Positions 28,771 to 38,853 of a stretch of 64,000 nt of DNA are shown here, piece by piece. Made by a program: the position numbers and the translations under genes. This DNA comes from Actinobacteria bacterium OV450 (lineage in GTDB: Bacteria; Actinomycetota; Actinomycetes; Streptomycetales; Streptomycetaceae): NCBI GenBank assembly GCA_001298555.1, contig LJCW01000087.1, forward strand, positions 36,062 to 100,061, written 5' to 3'. The notes under the pieces are model-generated. The model did no database searches. It had not been told where the DNA came from and saw only the letters and a program-made list of their open reading frames with translations. Every line of letters starts with the position of its first letter. Position 1 is the stretch's first letter.

Positions 28771-29610
28771 TCAGGCCTCCGTTCCGGTGCTCTCAGCCGG
28801 AGCGGCGGCGGGGGCGTCGGCCTTGGGGGCCTCGGCACCAGCAGCCTGCTGCGGCTTGCGGCCACCACGGCCGCCGCGCTCGCCACCACGGCCACCACGG
28901 CCGGCGGGACGGTCGCCAGCGCCGGCACCACGGGCCGGGCGGTTACCCGCACGGGCCGCAGCGTTCTCGGCGCGAACCTCGGCGATGTTCTTGACGTCGC
29001 CCTTGTAGATCCAGACCTTCACGCCGATACGGCCGAAGGTGGTCTTGGCCTCGAAGAAGCCGTAGTCCACGTTCGCGCGCAGCGTGTGCAGCGGCACACG
29101 ACCCTCGCGGTAGAACTCGGAGCGGGACATCTCGGCGCCGCCGAGGCGGCCGCCGCACTGGATCTTGATGCCCTTGGCGCCGGCCTTCATGGTGCCCTGC
29201 ATGCTCTTGCGCATGGCACGACGGAAGGAGACGCGGGAGGAGAGCTGCTCGGCAACGGCCTGAGCAACCAGCTGAGCGTCGAGCTCGGGGTTCTTGACCT
29301 CGAGGATGTTCAGCTGGACCTGCTTGCCCGTGAGCTTCTCGAGGTCGCCGCGGATGCGGTCGGCCTCGGCGCCACGGCGGCCGATGACGATGCCCGGACG
29401 AGCGGTGTGGATGTCCACACGCACGCGGTCACGGGTGCGCTCGATCTCAACCTTCGAGATGCCGGCGCGCTCCATGCCGGACGTCATCATCCGACGGATG
29501 GCGACGTCTTCCTTGACGTAGTCCTTGTACAGCTTGTCGGCGTACCAACGCGACTTGAAGTCGGTGGTGATGCCGAGCCGGAACCCGTGCGGGTTTACCT
29601 TCTGGCCCAT
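28771..29610 (-). CDS. rpsC: 30S ribosomal protein S3
   Basis: S3 (279 aa) is at the mRNA entry tunnel. The KH domain has [20 protein letters not shown] (73-92). The body ends near residue 214. Residues 215-279 are a disordered RGG- and Ala/Pro-rich tail ([15 protein letters not shown]), a lineage extension that may add RNA affinity. The ATG shares one base with the rplV stop. Confidence 0.99.
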   Translation of the reverse strand: MGQKVNPHGFRLGITTDFKSRWYADKLYKDYVKEDVAIRRMMTSGMERAGISKVEIERTRDRVRVDIHTARPGIVIGRRGAEADRIRGDLEKLTGKQVQLNILEVKNPELDAQLVAQAVAEQLSSRVSFRRAMRKSMQGTMKAGAKGIKIQCGGRLGGAEMSRSEFYREGRVPLHTLRANVDYGFFEAKTTFGRIGVKVWIYKGDVKNIAEVRAENAAARAGNRPARGAGAGDRPAGRGGRGGERGGRGGRKPQQAAGAEAPKADAPAAAPAESTGTEA

Positions 29611-29981
29611 TACCGGGAACCTTCCTTGCTGCTGACGACCACGGTGATGTGGCTGGTCCGCTTGCGGATCCGGTAGGCACGGCCCTGCGCACGCGGACGG
29701 AACCGCTTCAGGGTCGGGCCCTCGTCCACGTACGCCTCGCTGATGACCAGCGTGGAGGCGTCCGGGTGGTTGTAGTTGTGTGCGGCGTTGGCAATGGCGC
29801 TGTCCAGCACCTTGCCGACCGGCACGCTCGCGGCCTGCGGGGCGAAACGCAGGACCGCCTGAGCCTCCGTGGCATCCATGCCACGGATGAGGTCCACCAC
29901 TCGGCGGGCCTTCATGGGCGTGACGCGGATGTACCGCGCCTGGGCCCTGGCTTCCATGGTTGTCCCTTCGGTGTTAGTCAT
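29610..29981 (-). CDS. rplV: 50S ribosomal protein L22
   Basis: L22 lines the exit tunnel with its beta-hairpin (around [19 protein letters not shown]). I chose ATG at 29981 (123 aa, [14 protein letters not shown]), comparable with the N-terminal extension in mycobacteria. ATG at 29957 ([12 protein letters not shown], 115 aa) has the better ribosome site (GAAGGGA) and is an equally credible start. Confidence 0.97.
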   Translation of the reverse strand: MTNTEGTTMEARAQARYIRVTPMKARRVVDLIRGMDATEAQAVLRFAPQAASVPVGKVLDSAIANAAHNYNHPDASTLVISEAYVDEGPTLKRFRPRAQGRAYRIRKRTSHITVVVSSKEGSR

Positions 29982-30000
29982 AGTCGTAACCACCCCGCGA

Positions 30001-30282
30001 TTAGCGGCGCTTCGACTTCCGGTCGTCCTTGACGTGGCCGCGGAAGGTGCGAGTCGGCGAGAACTCGCCGAGCTTGTGGCCGACCATCGACTCGGTGACG
30101 AACACCGGGACGTGGGTCTTGCCGTTGTGCACCGCGATGGTGTGACCCAGCATGGCCGGGATGATCATCGAGCGACGGGACCAGGTCTTGATGACGTTCT
30201 TGGTACCAGCTTCGTTCTGAGCGTCCACCTTCTTGATGAGGTGTCCGTCGACGAAGGGTCCCTTCTTGAGACTGCGCGGCAT
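30001..30282 (-). CDS. rpsS: 30S ribosomal protein S19
   Basis: S19 (93 aa) makes the 30S head bridge with S13. The signature [19 protein letters not shown] and [15 protein letters not shown] are intact. The gap to rplB is 12 nt. Confidence 0.99.
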   Translation of the reverse strand: MPRSLKKGPFVDGHLIKKVDAQNEAGTKNVIKTWSRRSMIIPAMLGHTIAVHNGKTHVPVFVTESMVGHKLGEFSPTRTFRGHVKDDRKSKRR

Positions 30283-30294
30283 CTAAACCCGCTC

Positions 30295-31131
30295 CTAGCG
30301 CTTCTTGTTCGTCTTGCGGCGGCGGACGATGTACTTGCTCGAAGCCTTCTTCGGCGAGCGAGTACGACCCTCCTTCTGACCCCACGGGGAGACCGGGTGG
30401 CGACCACCGCTGGTCTTGCCCTCACCACCACCGTGCGGGTGGTCAACCGGGTTCATCGCGACACCGCGGACGGACGGGCGAACGCCCTTCCAGCGCATGC
30501 GGCCGGCCTTGCCCCAGTTGATGTTCGACTGCTCGGCGTTGCCGACCTCGCCGACCGTCGCGCGGCAGCGCGCGTCGACCAGGCGGATCTCACCGGACGG
30601 CATACGAAGGTGGGCCATGGTGCCCTCCTTCGCCAGCAGCTGCACGGAGGCACCCGCGGAACGGGCGAACTTGGCGCCACCGCCGGGACGGAGCTCGATC
30701 GCGTGGATCGTGGTACCGACCGGGATGTTGCGCAGGGCCAGGTTGTTACCGGGCTTGATGTCGGCCGTGGGGCCGTTCTCGATCCGGTCGCCCTGGTTCA
30801 GACCGCGGGGAGCGATGATGTAGCGCTTCTCGCCGTCCGCGTAGTGCAGGAGCGCGATGCGCGCAGTGCGGTTGGGGTCGTACTCGATGTGCGCGACCTT
30901 GGCCGGCACGCCGTCCTTGTCGTGACGACGGAAGTCGATCACGCGGTAGGCGCGCTTGTGTCCACCACCCTGGTGGCGAACGGTGATCCGACCGGTGTTG
31001 TTACGGCCGCCCTTGCTGTGCAGCGGGCGAACCAGCGACTTCTCCGGCGTGGACCGCGTGATCTCGACAAAGTCGGCGACGCTGGAGCCACGACGGCCCG
31101 GGGTCGTCGGCTTGTACTTGCGGATACCCAT
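30295..31131 (-). CDS. rplB: 50S ribosomal protein L2
   Basis: L2 (278 aa) is required for subunit joining and peptidyl-transferase assembly. The functionally important loop [14 protein letters not shown] with its conserved His is present, as is the SH3-like domain starting [20 protein letters not shown]. Gap of 40 nt to rplW. Confidence 0.99.
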   Translation of the reverse strand: MGIRKYKPTTPGRRGSSVADFVEITRSTPEKSLVRPLHSKGGRNNTGRITVRHQGGGHKRAYRVIDFRRHDKDGVPAKVAHIEYDPNRTARIALLHYADGEKRYIIAPRGLNQGDRIENGPTADIKPGNNLALRNIPVGTTIHAIELRPGGGAKFARSAGASVQLLAKEGTMAHLRMPSGEIRLVDARCRATVGEVGNAEQSNINWGKAGRMRWKGVRPSVRGVAMNPVDHPHGGGEGKTSGGRHPVSPWGQKEGRTRSPKKASSKYIVRRRKTNKKR

Positions 31132-31171
31132 TTCTCAGTCCTCGTCCGATTCCGGACGACTCAGGACTCCG

Positions 31172-31495
31172 TTAGGAGGCCTGGCCGCCGAAGATGTCGA
31201 TACGGTCGCCCTCAGCGAGGGTCACGATGGCGCGCTTGGTGTCAGCACGCTTGCCGAAACCGGTCTTGGTGCGCTTGCGCTTACCCTGACGGTTGATCGT
31301 GTTGACCCCGGTGACCTTGACCGAGAAGACCGCCTCGACGGCCTGCTTGATCTGGGTCTTGTTGGCGCCGGGCGCGACGATGAACGTGTACTTGTTCTCG
31401 TCCAGCAGCGCGTAGCTCTTCTCCGAGACAACCGGCTTGATCAGCAGGTCGCGCGGGTCAGTGAAGGTCTTGCTGGTAACGGTCGCCTCAGACAT
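31172..31495 (-). CDS. rplW: 50S ribosomal protein L23
   Basis: L23 (107 aa) is at the tunnel exit where trigger factor and SRP dock. The blocks [20 protein letters not shown] and [19 protein letters not shown] are standard. The ATG shares one base with the rplD stop. Confidence 0.99.
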   Translation of the reverse strand: MSEATVTSKTFTDPRDLLIKPVVSEKSYALLDENKYTFIVAPGANKTQIKQAVEAVFSVKVTGVNTINRQGKRKRTKTGFGKRADTKRAIVTLAEGDRIDIFGGQAS

Positions 31496-32145
31496 CAGGC
31501 GTCGCTCCCTTCGGTCTCGTCGGCCTTGGGGCCAGACACGAAGGACTCCAGCGCGGCCTGGGTGAAGACCACGTCGTCAGAGACGATCACGTCGTACGTG
31601 TTCAGCTGGCCCGGCTCCAGGATGTGAACCTGGGGCAGGTTGCGGGCGGACAGCCACGCGGCCTCGTCGGCACGCTCGACGACCAGGAGCAGGTTCTTGC
31701 GCTCCGAGATCTTGCCGAACAGCGTCTTGGCGGCCTTCGTGGAGGCGGCACCCTCGACCACGCCGGTGACGACGTGGATGCGGGAGTGACGCGCACGGTC
31801 CGACAGGGCACCGCGGAGGGCGGCGACCTTCATCTTCTTGGGGGTCCGCTGCGAGTAGTCACGCGGCTGCGGGCCGTGGACGACGCCACCGCCGGCGAAC
31901 TGCGGAGCGCGGGTCGAACCCTGACGGGCGCGGCCGGTGCCCTTCTGGCGGTAAGGCTTCTTGCCACCACCACGGACTTCGCCACGGGTCTTCGTCTTGT
32001 GCGTGCCCTGACGGGCAGCGGCCAGCTGAGCGACGACGACCTGGTGGATCAGCGGAACGCTGGTCTTCGCGTCGAAGATCTCCGCGGGGAGCTCGACGGT
32101 ACCGGCCTTGTCGCCTGCCGGCGAAAGGATGTCAATGGTGCTCAT
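31495..32145 (-). CDS. rplD: 50S ribosomal protein L4
   Basis: L4 (216 aa) lines the exit tunnel and is the S10-operon autoregulator in Escherichia coli. The loop [20 protein letters not shown], then [17 protein letters not shown], is the 23S rRNA-binding extension. I chose ATG at 32145 (MSTIDILSP). A TTG three codons upstream is unlikely. The gap to rplC is 5 nt. Confidence 0.99.
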   Translation of the reverse strand: MSTIDILSPAGDKAGTVELPAEIFDAKTSVPLIHQVVVAQLAAARQGTHKTKTRGEVRGGGKKPYRQKGTGRARQGSTRAPQFAGGGVVHGPQPRDYSQRTPKKMKVAALRGALSDRARHSRIHVVTGVVEGAASTKAAKTLFGKISERKNLLLVVERADEAAWLSARNLPQVHILEPGQLNTYDVIVSDDVVFTQAALESFVSGPKADETEGSDA

Positions 32146-32150
32146 TAACC

Positions 32151-32795
32151 TCAAGCCCCCTTGGCCGCGGTACGGACCAGGACGAGGCCGCCGTTCGGAC
32201 CGGGGACTGCGCCCTTGATGAGCAGCAGACCCTTCTCCGCGTCTACCGCGTGGATGGTCAGGTTCTGGGTGGTGACGCGCTCGTTGCCCATACGACCAGC
32301 CATGCGCATGCCCTTGAAGACACGCCCAGGGGTGGCGCAGCCACCGATCGAACCGGGGGAGCGGTGCTTGCGCTGCACACCGTGACCGGCGCCGAGGCCC
32401 CGGAAGTTGTGCCGCTTCATGACACCGGCGAAGCCCTTGCCCTTGCTGTTGCCCGTGACGTCAACCTTGACGCCGGACTCGAACACCTCGGCAGTGATCT
32501 CCTGGCCGAGCGTGTACTCGCTGGCGTCGGAGGTGCGGAGCTCCACCAGGTGGCGGCGGGGGGTCACGTCGGCCTTGGCGAAGTGGCCCTTGAGGGGCTT
32601 GTTCACCTTGCGCGGGTCGATCTCGCCGAAGGCGATCTGGACCGACTCGTAGCCGTCGATGTCGTTCGTACGGACCTGGGTAACGACGCAGGGCCCGGCC
32701 TTGACGACGGTCACCGGGACGACACGGTTGTTCTCGTCCCAGACCTGGGTCATGCCGAGCTTCTCGCCCAGGACGCCCTTGATCTGCTTTGCCAT
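32151..32795 (-). CDS. rplC: 50S ribosomal protein L3
   Basis: L3 (214 aa) is an assembly initiator whose loop approaches the peptidyl-transferase centre. It begins [20 protein letters not shown] and has the loop [20 protein letters not shown]. The gap to rpsJ is 14 nt. Confidence 0.99.
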   Translation of the reverse strand: MAKQIKGVLGEKLGMTQVWDENNRVVPVTVVKAGPCVVTQVRTNDIDGYESVQIAFGEIDPRKVNKPLKGHFAKADVTPRRHLVELRTSDASEYTLGQEITAEVFESGVKVDVTGNSKGKGFAGVMKRHNFRGLGAGHGVQRKHRSPGSIGGCATPGRVFKGMRMAGRMGNERVTTQNLTIHAVDAEKGLLLIKGAVPGPNGGLVLVRTAAKGA

Positions 32796-32809
32796 CTTCT
32801 CGACGCCTC

Positions 32810-33118
32810 TCAGAGCTTGATCTCGATGTCAACGCCGGCCGGAAGGTCCAGGCGCATCAGCGAGTCAACGGTCTTGGGCGTCGGGTCGAGGATGTCGATC
32901 AGGCGCTTGTGCGTGCGCATCTCGAAGTGCTCGCGCGAGTCCTTGTACTTGTGCGGCGACTTGATGACGCAGTACACGTTCTTCTCAGTGGGCAGCGGCA
33001 CCGGGCCTGCGACCGACGCACCAGTGCGGGTCACCGTCTCGACGATCTTCTTCGCCGAGGAGTCGATGACCTCGTGGTCGTAGGCCTTGAGCCGGATGCG
33101 GATCTTCTGTCCCGCCAT
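32810..33118 (-). CDS. rpsJ: 30S ribosomal protein S10
   Basis: S10 (102 aa) is the first gene of the S10 operon. As NusE it also joins NusB in antitermination. The signature [20 protein letters not shown], then [36 protein letters not shown], is intact. It follows a long structured leader. Confidence 0.99.
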   Translation of the reverse strand: MAGQKIRIRLKAYDHEVIDSSAKKIVETVTRTGASVAGPVPLPTEKNVYCVIKSPHKYKDSREHFEMRTHKRLIDILDPTPKTVDSLMRLDLPAGVDIEIKL

Positions 33119-33193
33119 GGCTACTCCGTAGTCCTGTCTGTTGTGGAAACGCTCTGGCCCTCGGTCGGCTGTGGATCCCTCCACCGCTTCTCT

Positions 33194-33218
33194 CCGACCC
33201 ACGCGGTCGGGCGTGTCG
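33194..33218 (-). promoter_or_regulatory. Leader element shared with the str operon (copy A)
   Basis: This 25-nt element is identical, except for one base, to 41921-41945 in the rpsL leader, on the same strand. It folds as CCGACC / GGTCGG around the loop GCGTG and ends 75 nt before the rpsJ start. Being shared between two separately promoted ribosomal operons suggests a common regulatory, processing or translation role. Confidence 0.6.
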
Positions 33219-33229
33219 CACTCCCTCTA

Positions 33230-33246
33230 CAGAAAATTCCCATACG
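33230..33246 (-). repeat. 17-nt repeat in the S10 leader (copy 1)
   Basis: Minus strand CGTATGGGAATTTTCTG. It is repeated with two transitions at 33341-33357 (CGTACGGGAATCTTCTG), 111 nt away, same orientation. A second GGGAATTT lies directly beside this copy, 14 nt upstream in transcription order. Confidence 0.8.
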
Positions 33247-33269
33247 GAAATTCCCTCGTCCAAGGGGGT

Positions 33270-33285
33270 GCGGTCCCAGGACCGC
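33270..33285 (-). promoter_or_regulatory. Short perfect hairpin in the S10 leader
   Basis: GCGGTC / GACCGC with a 4-nt loop, located between the two 17-nt repeats. Confidence 0.4.
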
Positions 33286-33340
33286 GGTTCGGGGGAGAAA
33301 CACCCACCGAGCGCCTGGCAGGCACCGTGCTGACGCTTCC

Positions 33341-33357
33341 CAGAAGATTCCCGTACG
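33341..33357 (-). repeat. 17-nt repeat in the S10 leader (copy 2)
   Basis: This is the upstream copy of the 33230-33246 repeat, with two base differences. Both lie between the mapped promoter and rpsJ. Confidence 0.8.
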
Positions 33358-33513
33358 TCCGCCCCATTGCTGCCCCGAGAGGCAGATGAAGGCGACGAGT
33401 ACTGTGGGACTCGCTTCCGGTCCTCCCGGCGGGAGGCGCGCAGCATCGGCACTCAGCCGAGCAACTTGATTAGTCTGCCATACAAGACACGTACTGCGCC
33501 AATCGGGCCGAAG

Positions 33514-33541
33514 AGAATACCCCTCCACGGTGTGTGGTCAA
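33514..33541 (-). promoter_or_regulatory. Promoter of the S10 operon
   Basis: The -35 TTGACC (33536-33541), a 16-nt spacer and the -10 TATTCT (33514-33519). Transcription would start near 33507, giving a 5' leader of about 390 nt. The str and rplM promoters use the same TTGACC -35. Confidence 0.7.
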
Positions 33542-33910
33542 ACCGCGCCGCGCAGCGGGGCGGCCCGGGCCCCCCTTGGGATCCGCCCCGGCCCGCCGCC
33601 GGATCCGCGACGGCCTTTCCGCGGCGCAGCGGCGGGCCCCCTCCCGCTGAGGACCGGCGCGGCCACCGTCCGCGCCCGGGGCGGACGGCTCACGGGTCAC
33701 CATGCCCCGCCCCTGGAAGTCCGGAGCCTGCGGGACCCAGGTCCGGCGGGCTCCCTGCGGGGCCCAGGTCCGGCAGGCTCCGGGCCGCCCGACGGATCGG
33801 GACGGGCTCCCCGGCCCGTCCCCCGGTGCCCCGTACCGCGGCGGCACCGAAGTCGATCGGATCTCACCGACCGGTTCGGCGGGTGGAGCCGGCCGGGAAG
33901 GGGGGCGCAC
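33542..33910. other. Spacer between rfbD and the S10 promoter
   Basis: No gene is visible in these 369 nt. The sequence is very GC-rich with low-complexity reading frames. The only structure I see is a 27-bp tandem duplication at 33728-33781. Confidence 0.6.
33728..33781. repeat. 27-bp tandem repeat, two copies
   Basis: Units 33728-33754 and 33755-33781 differ at two positions. Since 27 is a multiple of three, each reading frame shows a nine-residue repeat, but no frame here looks like a real gene. Confidence 0.85.
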
Positions 33911-34834
33911 TCATCCCGTACCGCCCCTCCTGGCCTTGGCGGCGAGCGCGGCGAACCCGGGGGTGGCCAGCGCCTCGGCGAGCTGCTCGCGCCAGTCGGG
34001 GAGCGGCGGCAGGCCCGCCTCCTCCTCCCAGGCCTCGTGCCCGAGCACGCTGAACGCGGGGCGGGCGGCCGGGCGGACGAACGCGGCGGAGGTGGTCGGC
34101 CGGATCCGCTCGGGGTCCAGGCCGCTCAGCCGGTACGTCTCGCGGGCCAGCCCCCTCCAGGTGGTCCGCCCGCTCGCGGTGCCGTGGTAGATGCCGCCCA
34201 TGGCCCAGCCCTTCAGCGCGGCCAGGCCGAGCTCGACCAGCCGGCGGGCCAGTGCGCGGGACCACGTGGGCTGGCCGTGCTGGTCGTCGACGACGTCGAG
34301 GCTCTCGCGCCGGGCCGCCAGTTCCAGCATGGTGGCGACGAAGTTCGGGCCGTGCTCGCCGTACAGCCAGGCGGTCCGCACGATGTAGCCGTCCTGCGGA
34401 AGCAGTTCCGCGACGGCCTGCTCGCCGAGCAGCTTGGAGCGTCCGTACGCGTTGACTGGACCGGTCTCGGCGTCCTCGGGGTACGGCTCGGTGGCATCGC
34501 CGGGGAGCACGTAGTCGGTGGAGACGTGCAGCAGGCGTACGTGCGCCTCGGCGCACGCCTCGGCGAGGACGCGTACACCCGTGCCGTTGACGGCGGTCGC
34601 GGCTTCCTCGGCGGTCTCGGCGCCGTCCACGTCGGTCCAGGCGGCGCAGTTCACGACCACGGTGACGCCCTCGACCGCCGCGCGCACCGCGACCGGGTCG
34701 GTGATGTCCAGGTCTGCGCGGCGCAGGCCCACGGCCTCGATCCGGGAGGCCTTCAGGGCGGCCAGGACGTCCTGGCCGAGCATGCCGCCGGCGCCGGTGA
34801 CGAGCCAGCGGCCGGCGAACGAGTAGGTCCTCAC
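33911..34834 (-). CDS. rfbD: dTDP-4-dehydrorhamnose reductase
   Basis: RmlD/RfbD (307 aa) reduces dTDP-6-deoxy-L-lyxo-4-hexulose to dTDP-L-rhamnose with NAD(P)H. The nucleotide-binding motif is VTGAGGMLGQ near residue 13, the active site has STDYVLPGD, and the SDR pair is Tyr130/Lys134 in YGRSK. GTG at 34834 overlaps the rfbB stop as GTGA, so the two are coupled. The frame continues far upstream only because rfbB is GC-rich; the apparent 656-aa ORF is not a fusion. Confidence 0.96.
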   Translation of the reverse strand: MRTYSFAGRWLVTGAGGMLGQDVLAALKASRIEAVGLRRADLDITDPVAVRAAVEGVTVVVNCAAWTDVDGAETAEEAATAVNGTGVRVLAEACAEAHVRLLHVSTDYVLPGDATEPYPEDAETGPVNAYGRSKLLGEQAVAELLPQDGYIVRTAWLYGEHGPNFVATMLELAARRESLDVVDDQHGQPTWSRALARRLVELGLAALKGWAMGGIYHGTASGRTTWRGLARETYRLSGLDPERIRPTTSAAFVRPAARPAFSVLGHEAWEEEAGLPPLPDWREQLAEALATPGFAALAAKARRGGTG

Positions 34835-35808
34835 TTCCGCAGGGCCGCCTTCGCCTTCAGCGGCTCCCACCAGGCGCGGTTCTCGCGGTACCACGCGATC
34901 GTGGCGGCGATGCCCTCCTCGAAGGTGACCTGCGGGACGTAGCCGAGTTCGGCTCCGATCTTGCCGATGTCGATGGAGTAGCGCAGGTCGTGGCCCTTGC
35001 GGTCCTCCACCTGCTCGACCATGTCCCAGCCGAGGCCGGCCGCTTCGAGGAGCACGCCGGTGAGCTCCTTGTTGGTGAGCTCGGTGCCGCCGCCGATGTT
35101 GTAGACCTCGCCGGCGCGGCCGCCCCGCATCACCAGGTCGATGCCGCGGCAGTGGTCGGAGACGTGCAGCCAGTCGCGTACGTTGCCGCCGTTGCCGTAC
35201 AGCGGGACCTTCCTGCCGTCCATCAGGTTCGTGACGAACAGCGGGATCACCTTCTCCGGGAACTGGTGGTGCCCGTAGTTGTTGGAGCAGCGCGTGACGA
35301 CGACGTCCATGCCGTGCGTCCGGGCGTAGGCCAGGGCCAGCAGATCGGAGGAGGCCTTGGACGCGGAGTACGGGGAGTTCGGGGCCAGCGGCCACTCCTC
35401 GGTCCAGGAGCCCTCGCTGATCGAGCCGTACACCTCGTCGGTGGAGATGTGGACGAAGCGGCCGACGCCGTGCTTGCGGGCGGCGTCCAACAGGACCTGC
35501 GTGCCGACGACGTTGGTCATCACGAACGGCCCGGCCCCGGCGATCGAGCGGTCCACGTGGGACTCGGCGGCGAAGTGCACCACGACGTCGTGTCCGGGCA
35601 TGACCCGGTCGACGGCCTCGGCATCGCAGATGTCGCCCCGGACGAACGCATAGCCGGGGTGCCGTGCGACCGGGGCGAGGTTGGCCTCGACACCGGAGTA
35701 GGTCAGCTTGTCGAAGACCGTGAGCCGGGCCGACGGGTCTAAGAGGAGCTGTTGGCGGACGAATTCCGAACCTATGAAACCGGCACCGCCGGTGACGAGG
35801 ATGCGCAT
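34831..35808 (-). CDS. rfbB: dTDP-glucose 4,6-dehydratase
   Basis: RmlB (325 aa) is the second step of dTDP-L-rhamnose synthesis. The N-terminus is MRILVTGGAGFIGSEF. The dehydratase triad Thr123-Asp124-Glu125 is in ISTDEVYGS, with Tyr147 and Lys151 in YSASK. It is divergent from rfbA, with an 85-bp shared intergenic region that must contain both promoters. Confidence 0.97.
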   Translation of the reverse strand: MRILVTGGAGFIGSEFVRQQLLLDPSARLTVFDKLTYSGVEANLAPVARHPGYAFVRGDICDAEAVDRVMPGHDVVVHFAAESHVDRSIAGAGPFVMTNVVGTQVLLDAARKHGVGRFVHISTDEVYGSISEGSWTEEWPLAPNSPYSASKASSDLLALAYARTHGMDVVVTRCSNNYGHHQFPEKVIPLFVTNLMDGRKVPLYGNGGNVRDWLHVSDHCRGIDLVMRGGRAGEVYNIGGGTELTNKELTGVLLEAAGLGWDMVEQVEDRKGHDLRYSIDIGKIGAELGYVPQVTFEEGIAATIAWYRENRAWWEPLKAKAALRK

Positions 35809-35893
35809 GGAACGGGGAGTCTAGCCGCTGGTGCACGACCGTTCGGGGCCGAATCGCACCGCCCCTTCCACGCTCTCGCATACGGTGGCGCCC

Positions 35894-36769
35894 ATGCGAG
35901 GAATCCTCTTATCCGGTGGGACCGGATCCCGTCTCTGGCCGCTGACCCGCGCCGTCTCGAAGCAGCTGCTGCCCGTCTTTGACAAGCCGATGATCTACTA
36001 TCCGCTCTCCACCCTGGTCATGGCCGGGATCAGCGAGATCCTCGTCATCACGACGCCGGAGGACCGTGAACAGTTCGAGCGGCTGCTCGGCGACGGCTCC
36101 CAGTTCGGCATCCGGCTGGAGTACGCGGTGCAGGAGCGCCCCGAGGGCATCGCCCAGGCGCTCGTGCTGGGCGCCGACTTCATCGGCGACGACTCCGTCG
36201 CCCTGATCCTCGGCGACAACATCTTCCACGGCAGCGGCCTCGGCACCCGCCTGGCCGCGCACACCGGTTCCAGGGGCGGCCGGGTCTTCGCGTATCCGGT
36301 GGCCGACCCGACGGCGTACGGCGTGGTCGAGTTCGACGAGAACGGCCAGGCCGTCTCCATCGAGGAGAAGCCGGACAAGCCCAAGTCGCGCTACGCGGTC
36401 CCCGGTCTGTACTTCTACGACAACCGCGTCGTCGAGATAGCCCGCAACCTGGTGCCCAGCGCGCGCGGCGAGCTGGAGATAACCGCGGTCAACGACGCGT
36501 ACCTGCAGGCCGGCGAGCTGAACGTGACCGTCCTCGACCGCGGCACCGCCTGGCTGGACACCGGGACGTTCGAGTCCATGGTCCGGGCCTCGGAGTTCGT
36601 CCGCGTGATCGAGGAACGCCAGGGCTTCAAGATCGGCTGCATCGAGGAGGCGGCCTGGCGGGCCGGCCTGATCGACTCCGTCCAGCTGCACGAACTGGCC
36701 CAGCCGCTGCTCAAGAGCGGTTACGGCGACTACCTGATCAGCCTCCTCGACGAGGAGGGCTCCCGGTGA
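35894..36769 (+). CDS. rfbA: Glucose-1-phosphate thymidylyltransferase
   Basis: RmlA (291 aa) makes dTDP-glucose from dTTP and glucose-1-phosphate. The nucleotide-binding signature [11 protein letters not shown] is at residues 8-18, with LGDNIFHG and [16 protein letters not shown] following. I chose ATG at 35894 by homology. TACGGT (35881-35886) lies exactly 7 nt upstream with no Shine-Dalgarno, consistent with a leaderless start. Confidence 0.97.
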   Translation: MRGILLSGGTGSRLWPLTRAVSKQLLPVFDKPMIYYPLSTLVMAGISEILVITTPEDREQFERLLGDGSQFGIRLEYAVQERPEGIAQALVLGADFIGDDSVALILGDNIFHGSGLGTRLAAHTGSRGGRVFAYPVADPTAYGVVEFDENGQAVSIEEKPDKPKSRYAVPGLYFYDNRVVEIARNLVPSARGELEITAVNDAYLQAGELNVTVLDRGTAWLDTGTFESMVRASEFVRVIEERQGFKIGCIEEAAWRAGLIDSVQLHELAQPLLKSGYGDYLISLLDEEGSR

Positions 36770-37368
36770 AGTTCCGCGAGCTCTCCCTGGAGGGCGCATA
36801 CGAGATCACCCCGCAGCTGCACGGCGACCCGCGGGGCCTGTTCACCGAGTGGTACCGCTTCGACAAGCTGTCCGAGGTCGTCGGCCACCCGCTGAACCTG
36901 GCGCAGGCGAACCTCTCGGTGTCCTCGCGCGGCGTGGTCCGCGGCATCCACTTCGCCGACGTACCGCGCGGCCAGGCCAAGTACGTGACCTGCGTGCGCG
37001 GCGCCGTGCTCGACGTCGTCGTCGACCTGCGGGTCGGCTCCCCGACCTTCGGGCGCTGGGAGGGCGTCCGCCTCGACGACGTGGACCGCCGTGCGGTCTA
37101 CCTCCCGGAGGGCATGGGCCACGGCTTCTGCGCCCTGAGCGACGACGCGACGCTTTCGTACCTCTGCTCGGAGACGTACAACCCGACCGGCGAGCACGCG
37201 GTTCACCCGCTCGACGCGGATCTGGGCATCGAGTGGCCGGCCGGCGCGCCGATGCTGTCCGCCCGTGACAGGGTGGCGCCCTCGCTGGCCTACGCGCAGT
37301 CCTCGGGCCTCCTGCCGGCCTACGCCGCCTGCAGGGAGTTCACCGACTCCCTGCGCGTGACCGACTGA
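36766..37368 (+). CDS. rfbC: dTDP-4-dehydrorhamnose 3,5-epimerase
   Basis: RmlC (200 aa) epimerises C3 and C5 before RfbD acts. Catalytic His62 is in VRGIHF, with Lys72 in QAKYVTC and tyrosines 132 and 138 in the [10 protein letters not shown] block, where family members carry the general acid. GTG at 36766 overlaps the rfbA stop as GTGA. All four rml functions are thus present in 3.5 kb. Confidence 0.95.
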   Translation: MKFRELSLEGAYEITPQLHGDPRGLFTEWYRFDKLSEVVGHPLNLAQANLSVSSRGVVRGIHFADVPRGQAKYVTCVRGAVLDVVVDLRVGSPTFGRWEGVRLDDVDRRAVYLPEGMGHGFCALSDDATLSYLCSETYNPTGEHAVHPLDADLGIEWPAGAPMLSARDRVAPSLAYAQSSGLLPAYAACREFTDSLRVTD

Positions 37369-37411
37369 CGACCGGCTGACGCGCGCCCCCGAGGCGTCAC
37401 GGCCCGTACGA

Positions 37412-37459
37412 CGAAGGGCCCCTCCCCCGCCGCCGAAGCGGAAGGGAAGGGGCCCTTCG
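37412..37459. terminator. Convergent terminator between rfbC and tuf
   Basis: CGAAGGGCCCCT pairs with AGGGGCCCTTCG around a long loop. It serves both rfbC (plus) and the str operon (minus). Confidence 0.75.
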
Positions 37460-37506
37460 GTCAAACATGGTGCCCGCTCGCGCGAGCTACCAGGTCAGAA
37501 CACGAA

Positions 37507-38700
<1,194 letters not shown>

Positions 38701-38780
38701 GGGGGTCCTCCTGGAGAGTGGTTCTGTACGCCTTACAGATCGGCGCCAGGTGATCTTTGCTGGAAAGCCGGCCGGTCCCC

Positions 38781-38811
38781 GGGGCAACGGGAGTTTTGCT
38801 CCTGTTGCCCC
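38781..38811 (-). promoter_or_regulatory. Hairpin in the fusA-tuf spacer
   Basis: GGGGCAAC-x-GGAG / CTCC-x-GTTGCCCC with a 5-nt A-rich loop, in the 153-nt spacer. It is a candidate for partial termination or processing that allows tuf to be expressed at a higher level than fusA. Confidence 0.55.
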
Positions 38812-38853
38812 AGAGGCTGCCGGTGACAAGCCTAAAGCGTGTACTCGGAAGAG

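Noticed and set aside
33227..33260. Sigma-R type promoter (GGAAT) in the S10 leader
   Set aside because: GGGAAT is present twice, but GTT at the required 18-19 nt distance is missing in both copies.
33911..35881. A 656-aa fusion of rfbB and rfbD
   Set aside because: The first half is an out-of-frame reading of rfbB. The real genes overlap by GTGA in different frames.
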